DNA of 64,000 bases from Hofstenia miamia (Eukaryota; Xenacoelomorpha; Acoela), in NCBI GenBank assembly GCA_004352715.1, contig SCFE01000001.1, positions 6,643,233 to 6,707,232 of the forward strand. The letters run 5' to 3'. Of the stretch, positions 10,143 through 21,774 are shown piece after piece (the stretch's first letter is position 1; the number at the start of each line of letters is the position of its first letter). The notes below the pieces were generated by a model that was not told where the DNA came from, made no database searches, and saw only the letters and a program-made list of their open reading frames with translations. Made by a program: the position numbers and the translations under genes.

Positions 10143-12218
10143 TAAAACTTGAATATAAACGTAGTTATGGATTGAATGATGAAAAGTATTCACCAATGCC
10201 GATGGGGCATATAAATCAAGACCCATGTCAGGCTTTGATTCTTTTGCTCTAAGTAGTTTTCTCTTTATTCTACTGCTTTTCATTTATTTAATAAATGCTA
10301 TATATTTTGGCTAACTTGAAAAACAATTTACCTCATTATATTTTGAACATTAAAAACGGAATTCATCACTATGGTACTAGTTGCCATTATTGTAGTTATT
10401 GTAGTCAATTTTCTTAAATTTAAATTTTACAACTTTAAGAAAGACTAAGTTTTTAATGGCGCTATCAACAAAGGAAAATAGGTTACTTCTGTAAAAGCTT
10501 TGTAAATTTCAATGATTGGTGTGAATTATGGAGTGTCAGAAGCACAATTTAACCTCATTATGCTGTTTCATACATTGTATTCGTTAATATTATTTTATGT
10601 TTAAAATATGCATATGTTTTTTACTATCAGGGACAAATTATTTTGTTACAACTTAATGCGATGCTATGCTGGCGCATTTTATCCGTTTATATGTACTAGG
10701 ATATAAACACATTTTTAATAGGTTATTGTTTACATTTAATACCAATGTTAATAAAATAGAACTAAATTTGCGAATAAAAATGCCTTAAAATTGCGTAAAA
10801 ATCAAAATATTAAAGACAATATTTTCAATTTTTCAATTCCATGAACGATCATTTGATGTTTTAAGTGAAGCACCAAAAAAATTGACTTTGGCAAAAGAAT
10901 ATAATCAAAATTTGAAAAACTCTCAGCATTCGCACTAATAAAGCGATTAAATTTGGCCTTTGCGCTGTCCCCAAGGTGATGATTTCAAATAATTTTTAAA
11001 TTAGTGAGAACGTACCTCTTTAAAAGACATCTCAGATAAGTGAAATACTTTCACTTTTATAACTTTTATATTTGTAATCACAATAATCTTCAAATTTAAT
11101 GCGTCAGCCACTTCATTCACACATTCATGAAAAAATGAATATATGTTCAATTATAATATTTATATTATGATTATAAATAGGTGCATTTTTCAACAATAAT
11201 TTTGAAAATATTTTCTGTAACATGAGGGGGGGGGGGGGTAATCAGTACCTTTTCAAATTTTTAATTCTATTTCTTACTGATGCAAATATTATCGAGTTTC
11301 AACTTTATGAACTGCAGGATTACCATTATTCACAAGTATGATGAAGCATGTTTCTCAAGAAATTCTTATTTTCAACTTTATAATTTAAAAAACTTAAGTT
11401 AAATATTAACAAAATCTTTTTTAATTTCAAAATTTCACATTTTTATCTACTGATCAACAAAACAAGTGAATATATTTGCTCGGTGAATTTAATTGCATTC
11501 CAATGATAAGGGGTACTTTGATTTCGTTTTAACGTTTCTTCAGGAATTCGAGCAACAATTACCCAACGGCAGATCCGTATCATAGACATTCCTTCATATT
11601 GGCTGATTGCATTTTGTTCCGTAATTGAAAAGGCATGAATGGAAGCAATTCTTTTTGTGGTAAGCCTGTTGAATGGGAATCAGCACGCCAATACACTAAT
11701 GTTTTTTGCCACTACCTCATCAAGAGATTAAAGAACCTTAGTGCTATTTCCTGGTGAAATAGTAATGATGACTTGATGTTGTTGGACCAACCAGACAACA
11801 TTGTAAAACATATTTGAAGCCAATTGATCTCTTATCAACAACTTGCACCATGGGAGCACTTTGGAATTTCGAGAAACTGGTTTTCAAACCATTCTTCAAA
11901 CTGTGCCTATTCAAACCAAAGGTTACCATGTCATAAACTCATAAAATTCTTCATGAAAATAAAATGTATTAAATTTACTTTGATGAAGTATTAGATATTG
12001 AATTCTCTCAATTTTCTAATCAGAGAAGTGAAAGTTTTAAATTTAAAAATTGGGTAATTATGTATAGCAAATGAAAAGAATAATTTCGTAAAAACCGATA
12101 TCTAAAGAAAATGATTGATGTCATACATAAATAAATCAAAGTAGATACATTAGCTAAATATAATGATTAGGTATAAATTGTAAATGAATTTAGATTGCCA
12201 AATCAAAATTTAGAATGA
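10140..12218. other. AT-rich intergenic, nothing recognised
   Basis: Includes a 14-15 base poly-G run near 11225. A word TTATTGTAGTTATTGTAGT at about 10390 recurs at about 39640. No coding evidence; the 61-codon ORF at 11929-11744 (-) has no motif. Confidence 0.45.
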
Positions 12219-12226
12219 GTCCAAAA

Positions 12227-12528
12227 CAGACTAGTCAACGAGCTGAGCCGTTGATATACAACGAACCCAAAAAGAGCCTTTACTAAGAAAAAGAAAATTT
12301 ATACTTCTGCTTTTTAATTTGCTTATGCAGATTTTTCTTATTTTTCAATCAATATAACTTTTTTATGATCATATTTTCAAATTCATATTAGATAATAGGA
12401 AGAGTTATGCAAAAAATTTTGAGAGCGCAATATTTTTAAGAAAATATCGAGCTAAAACAAGCCTCATTCAATGGTTCTATGTGGCGAGCCGAGCTGAGCT
12501 TAAAAATTTCGGCTCGTTGACAAGTCTG
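12227..12528. mobile_element. hAT-type MITE, 302 bp, 7/8 TSD match
   Basis: Terminal inverted repeats of about 18 bp with one mismatch: left CAGACTAGTCAACGAGC, right (reverse complement) CAGACTTGTCAACGAGC. Subterminal GAGCTGAGC / GAGCCGAGCTGAGC words extend the symmetry. The flanks are GTCCAAAA (12219-12226) and GCCCAAAA (12529-12536), an 8-bp duplication with one difference. It has no coding capacity. Confidence 0.85.
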
Positions 12529-12536
12529 GCCCAAAA

Positions 12537-15227
12537 CAATGGCCATCACCTTTATATAAAACGACTTTTACAGTTTACTGACGAGAACGACATTGACTCA
12601 CTTGTTTTGGACGCAATTCAAAAGTGTAATTAGACACTCTTAAGCCAGACCGCGAAAGCTTAATTGTAGTGTATATTCAATAATAAAATATCCACCTTTT
12701 TCTTTAAAAAGTTATTTGTTTACACTTTGATGCTTCCATTAATATGGATTGTAATAGACAGTGTACTCTAAAGAAAGAGTTCTAGAATTTCATATTGACC
12801 CATATTCTGTTAAAATGAAGTTATTTTTATAATTCTTTGAGAGATATCACATCACTCAATAAGCAGGAAGAAACTATAAATATTTTTATCATTAACAACA
12901 GAACGTCAATTAATTATGATTTGAAAACAGTGCCTTCTGACAAATTTTATTCTCAAATTTTCAGGTAGACATTGAAAGCGCAAACACAATACCATTGTCA
13001 GCTACGCTAAATTCATCTTAACTCTAAAGAAAGAGATAATTTGACGTTTCTGTCTTTAGTAATTACGTTCTAAATAATGACTGTCAAAGTTTATAACTGT
13101 CTGCATCACATTACATTTCTAAGCTACTTCGTTTACAGTAGATGCTAGTTGTATTTCTTGTATTATCACAGAAAAACATAAATTATATGTATATATATAT
13201 ATATATAATGAGCTTGTTTTCCTTATACCTCAATAATTAATTAATAAATTATTTCAAAAAATTACTTCAGATATTTTTGATTTGTTCGACTTTATTTCAA
13301 AGTTGGTCGGATTGATATTATGAATGTATGTAAATACCTCAGATTGAAGATTTCAATTAATATGTTTCGATTTTCGTTTCGCAAAATGACCTTCCACAGA
13401 TATCACAATTATAAGGTTAAAGATGGCCGAATGTGATCCTTATTTTAAAGCGAATCAAAGGTATTAGTTGAAGTGAAAATTCTACCAAATTTCTTTTCCT
13501 TAGTAATTTATTAATTTTCAGCAGTTCTTGCATAGATTGATGTTCACATGATGGATAAAGGGTAGTGCCAATATATCGTGAATGTTCTTAAATTCAGTGT
13601 TGACGATATTTTTGATGTAATTGTGCGAATATCCATTTTCATGAATTGCATAATTTATCTAGACTTTTGATCATTAATTAATAGGTTGATGATAATCTGA
13701 TTATTCCTTTGCAAATACATCTGATGGTGTCAGATATATTATTTTTCATTACAAAAAAATAAAAATGGTAAACAAGTATTATAGGCTTCATGTATAGTTC
13801 AGAAGCAAAAGTCTCCTTTATGTTTGTAATGGTAACATCCAAGAAATTCAGTTTCAAATTATTCATTGTAATTCTTATTTTTCTCATAAGTGCTCATAGT
13901 ATTTTATTTCATATTATTCAAAAAAATTTAACAGTATAAAAATTAAAAATTTGGTGGTTATTTTTTCAAAAAATTATTATAAAGCAAGGTAGCCTTGTTA
14001 TAAAGCAATTAAGTATTTACAAGTTAGACTTAACGTACTCATATCTGATTTAGTGAGCTTTGAGGGCTTGCATAAAAATTTAAGATATGTATTTATACAC
14101 ATCAGAGCTTTAACACTTTAGTAGACCTAATTTCTATCTATTGTGCATCAAAATAAATCAAATTGTTTTACTTGCTTAATTTAAGATATATGCATTTTTT
14201 GAGAAATTTAATATGTTTTCAAAACTTTGCTTGATGACTATTTTCAAGCGGGAGGTATTACAGTCACACATAGCACATTTCAATAAAAAATAAATCATTG
14301 TTGAATGCGAGCATCCATTTAATACTGAAAATGAAATTCCGTTACTACTTGACCAGCCCTTTTTCCGTTTTACTTGTATCTGCAAAGGCGCAATTATTTG
14401 GCCTTGTCAGCCAAATGATTGTTTTTAAAAATAAATCTTTAATCTACAGTACATTCTTCGCTTTAGTGAATCCTACGACATCATGGCAGTTACTTAGCAA
14501 ACTTTTCAACTAAAAAATATATTCTATGCATTATCAATTATTTAGTACAAAGTTCTTTCTATTGCCCCATGCAACTCCACTATAAATAGGCATCCTTTTG
14601 ATTGGTGATAGCATACAGCTGCAAGTCAATTGTCAAAAATGTTTAGATTATTAAAGTTTACGTGTTCTCCTAAGACTTTTAAGACTCAAATTTTTTAAGT
14701 GACCCTATTTGACAGAACCCGAACTGACCCAACCCAAACATAACTTAATGATATGTAACCGAATAATAAATTTAGCACATATGATCCATCCCGACCCAAT
14801 CTTACACGTTCACAACTCTGGGCTGCATCAAATATCCCCTTTGGGGTATAAAAGAATAAATAATAACTAAATTTGAAAGAATCTCGTCGCAAACACATTT
14901 ATTACAGGAATGTAAGAAACATCCTCATTGTATTTAGATAGAAATTCTTGACAAAAGAAACTTGACATTTGATGTCGCATCCTAACCGGATCCGCAAATT
15001 TATTTACCTAAAGATTCTTTTGATGTAATACATTTTGTTTATAACAATAAAACTATAAATTAAAATTAACTAAGCATAGGCCTACCATATATTAACAAAT
15101 TAGAATGCATTGATACAATTTCTGCCATCGTAATGATGTGTGTAAATTCAAATGAATACATTCCAAGATTGGAGAGTTTAGGCTAAAGTACAAAACTATT
15201 CGGAAAAACAGTAAGTCTTTAAACGAT
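12537..15227. other. AT-rich intergenic with a GACCC-rich remnant
   Basis: Nothing coding could be supported. A short TA tract lies at about 13188-13207, and the GACCC patch at 14.7 kb is listed separately. Confidence 0.45.
14695..14815. repeat. GACCC-rich repeat remnant
   Basis: Repeated GACCC/ACCC words (GTGACCC, GAACCCGAACTGACCC, CATCCCGACCCAATC) match the style of the GACCC/GGGTC family elsewhere in the window. No ends could be defined. Confidence 0.4.
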
Positions 15228-15230
15228 TAA

Positions 15231-16490
15231 GGCCTGTCGCCGTTAAGGCGAACTTATGCTAAGTCCTAACAGCAGTGTGCGACTGTATTTCTTAAGTTAA
15301 GGTTAAAATCGAGGTGTACGTTCTCATTAAGTTAAGGTTTACCTTAACGACGGTGTGCGACGATCGAGAGGGGGTAGTATACTGGCGTTGCAATCTCATA
15401 ATTGATAAAAAAAGTCTGCCCATTTCGAAAGCACAAATCATGGATCTCTGTGCTATGCTACAGAGACCCATGCACAAATGCTTGAATTTGATAGGCATTT
15501 GCAGTGTTGTTGATAAATACTATTCACAATTATTTAATAAATTTAAAGCATTAGGGCAGTAGGTACACATAAAACCTTCATATCAAATTGTATTTGAATG
15601 TTAAATATAAGCATTTAAATCAAGAGAACTATGTAAATGTAAAACTTGAGTGTATATTATTGTTTTATTCTTATGTAAAATATGAATCAAATCATAGCAC
15701 ATGTTTGTTCAGAATAAGTGAAAATTAAGTTAGATCTAGTAATTTTTACATATTTGAATCATATTCACTAAAATTAGTGGGCACATTTGAAAACATGTTG
15801 CTATGCAAAATAATTTGGATATATAGTAAAAAAAACTTAAATTTATAAAATCTCGCAAAAATATTCAACTTTCTCAAATTGAAAATTGAATTTCTGCATG
15901 CACTTAGAATTGGAATCGACCCTAAATTAAAAGTGGAATGTAATGCCGATAATAGCTATTAACAGCCAGCCGGGTTTTACCAGTAAATTGTAGAATTTAG
16001 AAAATGTCAAATTGTGGTAAAGCTAAAATTGCAAAACAGAAATCTCAAGCAGACATTTTCATCGTATTTTTACATAAAATAAAACATCAAAATATTGTAT
16101 CTTGTTTGTTTCTTAACAAAAATATTTATTTTGATTTATTCTATATATTTTAGAGGGTTTAGTTTAGAATTTGCCTGAATGTTCAATAATTTTCAATATT
16201 ATATTGGTTAGCTTTTTTGGACCTACCCTAGCTTGAATATAAATATAAAGGCTCCATGGCTAATGAATTTAAATAGATATGGTCCCTTTGGTGCTGATTG
16301 ATAAACATATTTTATACTTAATAAAATTACAATTACGAATATAAAATTTTGTAATTGCTTAACATGCAATAACCACATGAGTTAAAAAGTGAAAAATATG
16401 ATATGGCATAACATAATAATTAGGGCTAACATATGTATTAATGGCTTAATTTTATATAATTCTCTACACAATTTAACTCAAATCATTTCG

Positions 16491-16524
<34 letters not shown>

Positions 16525-16750
16525 AAAATTTTTCCACTGTTTGTTTATGCCAATTTATTTATGCACATACAAATTCAAATATTGCCATCAAAGAACCTTA
16601 ACGAAACTGTCGCACACAGACTTAAAGTAAATTGAACCCTTAACTCTAGAAAAAACGTTAAGGTTCGCGTTGCGTTTAGCATTAACTTAAGAAATTCTGT
16701 CACAAGTTAAGGTTATCTTAGCGGCAGTGTATGACGGGATAAGACCGCCC
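15231..16750. mobile_element. PIF/Harbinger-like non-autonomous element, ~1.5 kb, TAA target duplication
   Basis: The ends are GGCCTGTCGCCGTTAAGG and, in reverse complement from the right, GGGCGGTCTTATCCCGTC, each flanked by TAA (15228-15230 and 16751-16753). A 3-bp TWA duplication with G/C-rich termini is the PIF/Harbinger pattern. The subterminal 120-150 bp on both sides repeat the same words in inverted orientation: GTGTGCGAC (15278, 15353 and inverted at about 16607) and TTTCTTAAGTTAA (about 15289 and inverted at about 16687). No transposase or Myb-like ORF was seen. A (TA)n tract lies inside at 16491-16519. The class is inferred, since the TIR match itself is short. Confidence 0.6.
16491..16519. 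repeat. (TA)n microsatellite
   Basis: Pure TA dinucleotide tract inside the Harbinger-like element. Confidence 0.95.
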
Positions 16751-17226
16751 TAAGAATCTTAACTACAAAAACTTGAACTATTTAAAGGAAAATTATAGAT
16801 TAAATTTATTATTGTTGCTTTACTTCATTAATAGAAACCTAATGTTATAAAGGTACACAATATTCTATTTAATATAAACTATCAAATGTCATTTGGTAGC
16901 TTTTTTGCAATATTCATTCAGAAATTTAATTAGCTGTCAACTCATCTATTGAATTTCTCTAATAAAAAAATTTTAGTAATTTTATAAATGCACTTTAGCG
17001 AGCTCTTCAACTTTTTGAAGTTATATGACTGACAAAACAAATTGTTTTAGATTTTCGCTGTAAAAATATATTGATGCATCTCTAAAAAATAACTGTATGA
17101 TGGAAATGTATGAAGTGATTCGTTCAAATTCAAAATATTTGTCAAAGGGTAATTGATCAAATGCATTTTCAATGCATTCTATCAACTAGCGTTTTGGGGT
17201 TGGGAAGATATTGTGTGGCCGTGCTT

Positions 17227-17592
17227 TAGTGATGTGTGGGCCGCCGATTTTTTTGGTCCGGGCCCGCCCGTGCCCGCTGTTCATCACTGAGCCCACCCGA
17301 GCGTGATTTCATTATGTACCTGTAAATTACTCCAGATCCAATAAAAACATTACTATTAGCTGTTAAATTTACCTGTGGTAGATTTGAGATATAGTGAAGT
17401 TGTGATTTGAGATATAGCAAACAGAATTGTAAACAGAAATATTGTGTTTTGAGATATAGTAACCAAAATAGACTTACAATACCTTTATCTTTTCTTCTCT
17501 ATACCAGCCCATGGCACGGCCTTTAAGATCTCAGTTCACCCGTTAAAGTTTTAGCCCATCCGAGCCCGCGGGCCACGGGCCGCACACCCCTA
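17227..17592. mobile_element. MITE with TAG[T/G]G[A/G]TGTG termini
   Basis: Left end TAGTGATGTGTGGGCCGCC, right end in reverse complement TAGGGGTGTGCGGCCCGTGG. Both ends are GC-rich (GGGCCCGCCC; GAGCCCGCGGGCCACGGGCC) around an AT-rich core. Termini like these are often hAT-derived. The 8-bp flanks CCGTGCTT and CCGTTTGA agree only in their first four bases, so the target duplication is weak. Confidence 0.55.
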
Positions 17593-17599
17593 CCGTTTG

Positions 17600-18230
17600 A
17601 AAGACAACGAGTGGCCCATGCCCACCCATTGTCTTCTCTGTTCGATGCCTGCAAACCCGCCCGTTCTCCACTGTACTCTAAGGCCTCCCGTCAATTAATA
17701 TAGAAGATTGTTCTAAATTGTTTGTGATTTCTAACAAAAACTGAACAGGCTTTGAAAAAAGACCAAGATTTTCAAGGTATTTATAACTACACGCAAATAC
17801 GTCAAAAAAGAAAGTGTTAAGAGTAGCATGTGCAAAGCACAATTATTTGGATAAGTTTCTTTGAAAATATTTTGTGCTCATGATTGCCTGATCCGTTTTA
17901 TAAGACAACAGGCGGTTCATGCCCACCCGTTGTTTTCATACACGCTTCCTGCTCGCACGATGACAAAGCATTGTTAAAAAATTTTGTATGCACCCATATA
18001 AACTGCTGACCTACTAACTGTTATATGCAGAAATTACTATGCAAGCGTGACAGCATGGTAACTTTACATTATCCTGCAAACAGAAGTCTCGAAACCGCAG
18101 TTTTATGACAATCTATCTAATCCCATCCGATGAAGCGAGATTGAGTTTTTATGGTGTTTTTCTTGAAATACACGTTATTGGTGTTTCATATGCTATGTTG
18201 TCAAATTTCTTTATTCCTCAATTACACAAT
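17600..18230. other. Intergenic with two related hairpins
   Basis: Two related dyads: AGACAACGAGTGGCCCATGC followed by CCACCCATTGTCT (about 17603-17635), and AAGACAACAGGCGGTTCATG followed by CCCACCCGTTGTTTT (about 17901-17935). Each can fold with a CATGC-type loop, and they lie in the same orientation about 300 bp apart. No gene was seen. Confidence 0.4.
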
Positions 18231-18234
18231 TTCT

Positions 18235-18545
18235 AAACGCTGCTGAATGCCATTTAGTGTATAACAAAATGATGTTCTAAAACATTCTCCAAACGTCTTC
18301 TAACTGTCTTATATTAAACCATTCCTAAAGGTTGCTGAATACCATCTATTGTCCACAAATAATATTGTAAAACGTCTTCTATAGACGTTTTCTAAACGTT
18401 TTCTAAACCATTTCTAAATGTCTTAAGCAGGTCTTTTACACATTACATAGATGCCATTGTCTTCTAGACATCTTCTAAACGATTTCTAAACTATTTTAAG
18501 ACGTGTTATAAGATGTTTTGTAAACGTTTTATTGTTTATTGGGTC
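18235..18545. repeat. Degenerate tandem repeat based on TTCTAAACG
   Basis: Variants of TTCTAAACG/TTCTAAATG/TTCTAGACG recur about a dozen times (TTTTCTAAACGTTTTCTAAA at about 18389). There is also a higher-order period of roughly 90-120 bp marked by CTGCTGAATGCCAT (18241), TTGCTGAATACCAT (18330) and ATAGATGCCAT (about 18447). It is non-coding. Confidence 0.6.
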
Positions 18546-18821
18546 ATATTGCGTCAAAGCTAATGACACTATTGATCAACATTCCGAAAAACTACACAGG
18601 ATGTTAGTAAATCGGGCTTAATAACAATTGATAAGAAGTGCTCAATTCAAACAGAGGTAAATTTCCTAGGGAGAGTAATGAAGCAGGGCTACATCACAAT
18701 TAAAATGATTGGAAGTATTTAATCGATAAGATTAAGCCCTCATCAACCACCCCCCCCCGAAAAACCAATGTATAATTTATAATACACAAAATCATTTGCC
18801 ATAACACTGAATGATCAATGG

Positions 18822-19060
18822 GGTGGGGGGGGGGGGGGNNNNNNNNNNNNNNNNNNNNNNNNNNNNNNNNNNNNNNNNNNNNNNNNNNNNNNNNNNNNNN
18901 NNNNNNNNNNNNNNNNNNNNNNNNNNNNNNNNNNNNNNNNNNNNNNNNNNNNNNNNNNNNNNNNNNNNNNNNNNNNNNNNNNNNNNNNNNNNNNNNNNNN
19001 NNNNNNNNNNNNNNNNNNNNNNNNNNNNNNNNNNNNNNNNNNNNNNNNNNNGGGGGGGGG
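18822..19060. repeat. Poly-G tract containing a 213-N gap
   Basis: G homopolymer on both sides of N at 18839-19051. ORFs across it are artefacts of N and homopolymer. Confidence 0.9.
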
Positions 19061-19184
19061 GCAAGAACGAAACTATAGCAAAACTTTATAAGGTAAACCC
19101 TACTAGGTAGGGGATATAGTATATACAAAAATGTAACCTTAAACAGCCTAGATTCCGTTTTAAAGGACAAACCATTTTTTCACA

Positions 19185-19705
19185 TTTACAAAGACTTTTC
19201 TCCAAGCCTATTTCCAAATTTGAAAATCGTGAGGCATGGGTAGGTCCTTTGGGAACATACTTCAAAGCAATGTTGGAAATTTCTATTAAGCTTACATTGC
19301 TGAGGCAGAGTTATTGAATAGATTAACAAGTTTTCTTAGAAATTTTCGAATTTTTGAAAAAGATTTAAATTCTCTCCATGCCTAGTGTTAATGTATTTAG
19401 AAGGTTTTGAGCCCCTGGAGGCACCAAAGAACTTTAACTGTTTCTTGATATGTGCAAAGAGATTCCAAACCCATTGAGGCGTGTCGTGCGCAATGCCAGA
19501 AGGCCCCTGCGACCGAAGATTTCGCGCAACGACACGACTCGGTGGAAGAATGCAAACGCGCGGATTTAAAACGAAGAAGAAAGAGGAGACTCTTTTCTAT
19601 CATGTGGTGCTTTCAGATTGAGCACACCATTAAAAGTTTAGGAGCTATAAGCGTTTAAAATTTTTTTACAGAATCATGAACATTTTTTAAAATTCCCCAG
19701 GCTGT
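19185..19705. repeat. Dispersed repeat family X, copy 1
   Basis: In reverse complement this aligns along its length with 35345-36160 (minus the MITE nested there): AAACGCTTATAGCTC, GCTCAATCTGAAAGCACC, CCTCAATGGGTTTGGAATC, CACATATCAAGAAACAGT, TTTTTCAAAAATTCGAAA and GATTTTCAAATTTGG occur in the same order. Partial copies are at 53835-54062 (same orientation as this one) and 59805-60125 (opposite). Two overlapping 68-codon ORFs here fall within the repeat and have no motif. Confidence 0.75.
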
Positions 19706-19964
19706 TTAACGTTAATAATGAATTGCCGCAATGAAGATTACCTGATAGAGCCGCAAGGCATAAATTTAAATACGATTGCGAACCAAAATGAATCAGATGC
19801 AAAACCAAGAATATACCACAATTCAGTCTCAGAATTAAAGAGGTTTTTACAGGTCAATATGATTTTCTCCCATTTTCATTCCATTTCCACACTTACTTTA
19901 TAATATTTACATATTATTTCATTAACTTCTACCTATCAATATAACTCTTAGTATGAGTAGTGTT

Positions 19965-20325
19965 CAGGTTAACAAACGATTCCTCCAAACCCAAATAAAA
20001 GTTGGCACGGGTTGTGAGTCACACTTGCTTCGGTCGAGACGGTTCCTGTGCCAAAATGTTGAAAATTGCCGGGTCAGAGAAATGTATTGTTTGAAGGATT
20101 TTCCTGAAATATTAGCGGAAGACTAGCCATGCATATTCAATTTAGTATACAATCTACTATGCTATATAAAACCTACTCTTAAATTAATGTTAATGACATT
20201 GTTTCATGTTAGTTTTGTCAAAAATTTGCAAATACAACTCGGGTTAAAAGCTGACTGCTGCCCATGGGTCGGGTCGGTCGGGTCATTGGTCATTTGTCTG
20301 CGGGTCGGGTTGGGTCGCAAATGTA
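19965..20325. mobile_element. GGGTC-rich hAT-type MITE, copy A (right end degraded)
   Basis: Homologous along most of its length to 35659-36048. Shared blocks in order: GGGTTGTGAGTCACACTTGC, GAGAAATGTATTGTTTGAAG, CCTGAAATATTAG, TATGCTATATAAAAC, TTTCATGTTAGTTTT, CCCATGGGTCGGGTC, CATTTGTCTGCGGGTCGGG. The left end starts CAGGTTAACAAACG. The right ~40 bp present in copy B is missing or unrecognisable here. Confidence 0.7.
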
Positions 20326-20329
20326 GAGG

Positions 20330-21079
20330 TAATTATAAATGAGTCAATACCCTACCGTTTTCACAACAATTTCAAAATCATTTCTAAATGTTTCCATTAT
20401 TTTCCAATTATTTCCATAACTCTTAGGAGTAGCGGTTCGTCAAATTGAATATAATGTTACCCAAAAATACTATTCAGTAAAGACGCGTGCTGTTATTGGT
20501 TGAAGCTACGGCAGTACCAATGACATAATTTCGGAACGCCCAGTATACACGCCTCACCCAAGGATAATTCAATTTAATTTCTACTAAATATTTTAGTTAA
20601 TTTAGTTTACGTTCTGTACAAAATCGAAATGCAGTCTTATAGGATTATAATTCAATATACGAAATGCATATTTGGGATTATTCATGTAGCTTTCTATAGA
20701 TAATTATATTATTTGCCTTGTCATTGAGTATATATACACATATGTACACATGTATATCCAAGGTGGGGCCAAAATTCGCGCGCAATACTTAAATCACTAA
20801 AAAATTGTTTATATAAGCCGATAATAGCTTATGTAATTTACATGTGGCTATTTGACATATAGCCAGTTGTTTGTGTATGCAAATCGTCTGAGGACTATGG
20901 AAGAAGTAAAAGAATACATTACTTTAGTGTGCACAGATTCACACTGAAGTCTTGAAAAGTGTTCTGATTTTCCTTAATTTCATTTTCAGAAAACGAAGGG
21001 AGTCACTTTGAACCGTTACTGTAACTATTTTCTATTTCGAGTTTTGTGACAAAGAAAGGATATATAAATGAACAAATAC

Positions 21080-21129
<50 letters not shown>

Positions 21130-21520
21130 CATATATATATACATATATATAAAGTTGTTTTCGTCGCGGACGGTTGGTTACACTGAGTGCTCCGCGTGTT
21201 TTCACATTAAATAGTTCAAGCTGGAGAAATATTTCTCATTGACAAAATATTGCATTCTTTTTTCTTAGGATCTTAGTAGATTTAAATATTTTTCTCTCGC
21301 TGGTTCCCTCTCAGAGCCTATGCCCGGTAAGATCTTGTATTGTTTATATACGCGTGTAAATTTATTACCAAACAAGTCAATATGCCATTCTGTATTGCAT
21401 GTAGTGAGAAAAAAGCGACGTTAACAGATGCAAGCGCTAACACTATGTGCTCAAATTACACAAATAAAAAATCCTCCTCCCCCCAGGTTGCAAAATTTGT
21501 ATAAAAATAGATAGATCCAA
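20330..21520. other. AT-rich intergenic upstream of LINE
   Basis: Carries a compound (TA)n tract at 21082-21151. No coding or RNA feature was recognised. Part of 21160-21520 may belong to the LINE 5' region, but I cannot place its start. Confidence 0.4.
21082..21151. repeat. (TA)n microsatellite
   Basis: TA dinucleotides interrupted by TTTA and three TACA variants. Confidence 0.95.
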
Positions 21521-21525
21521 ATTCG

Positions 21526-21758
21526 GACAAAGAAAAAATCATCATTGATAATGCCAATAAACTTAAAAACTGTTCTTTTCAATTTTCAGTTTATATATCA
21601 AAAGGTCTAACTAAAGTGGAACAACAAGAACAAAACGAATCCCTATAAAAAGACGAGAGCTAATCCAATCGGAAAAGTATAGTGGAAAAGATTTGAAAAT
21701 TATTAATCTTAAACTCTATGTTTGTCAAAATGATAAATGGGTTCCACAAGGCAACTGA
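21526..21758 (+). pseudogene. LINE ORF1 C-terminal relic
   Basis: Two frames joined by one shift read DKEKIIIDNANKLKN, YISKGLTKVEQQEQNE, KRRELIQSEK, KDLKIINLKLYV and QNDKWVPQGN, ending at TGA 21756-21758. Such a basic segment (..KLKN..YISKDLTKEEQ..RRE...DLKI..) is typical of the C-terminus of the first ORF of CR1/L2/I-type LINEs, immediately ahead of the endonuclease ORF. The ORF2 relic begins within about 20 bp on the same strand. One stop (about 21646) and a frame change make it dead. Confidence 0.6.
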
Positions 21759-21774
21759 CTAAAATTTATCTTCT

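Noticed and set aside
8443-10283. ORFs of 77-132 codons spanning TA repeats and N
   Set aside because: Composed of (YI)n and unknown residues; artefacts of microsatellite and gap.
15292-15562. Overlapping 68- and 82-codon ORFs inside the Harbinger-like element
   Set aside because: They cover the subterminal repeat words on opposite strands and show no transposase or Myb motif.
19397-19658. Two antisense 68-codon ORFs
   Set aside because: They lie in dispersed repeat family X, whose other copies do not keep the frames.
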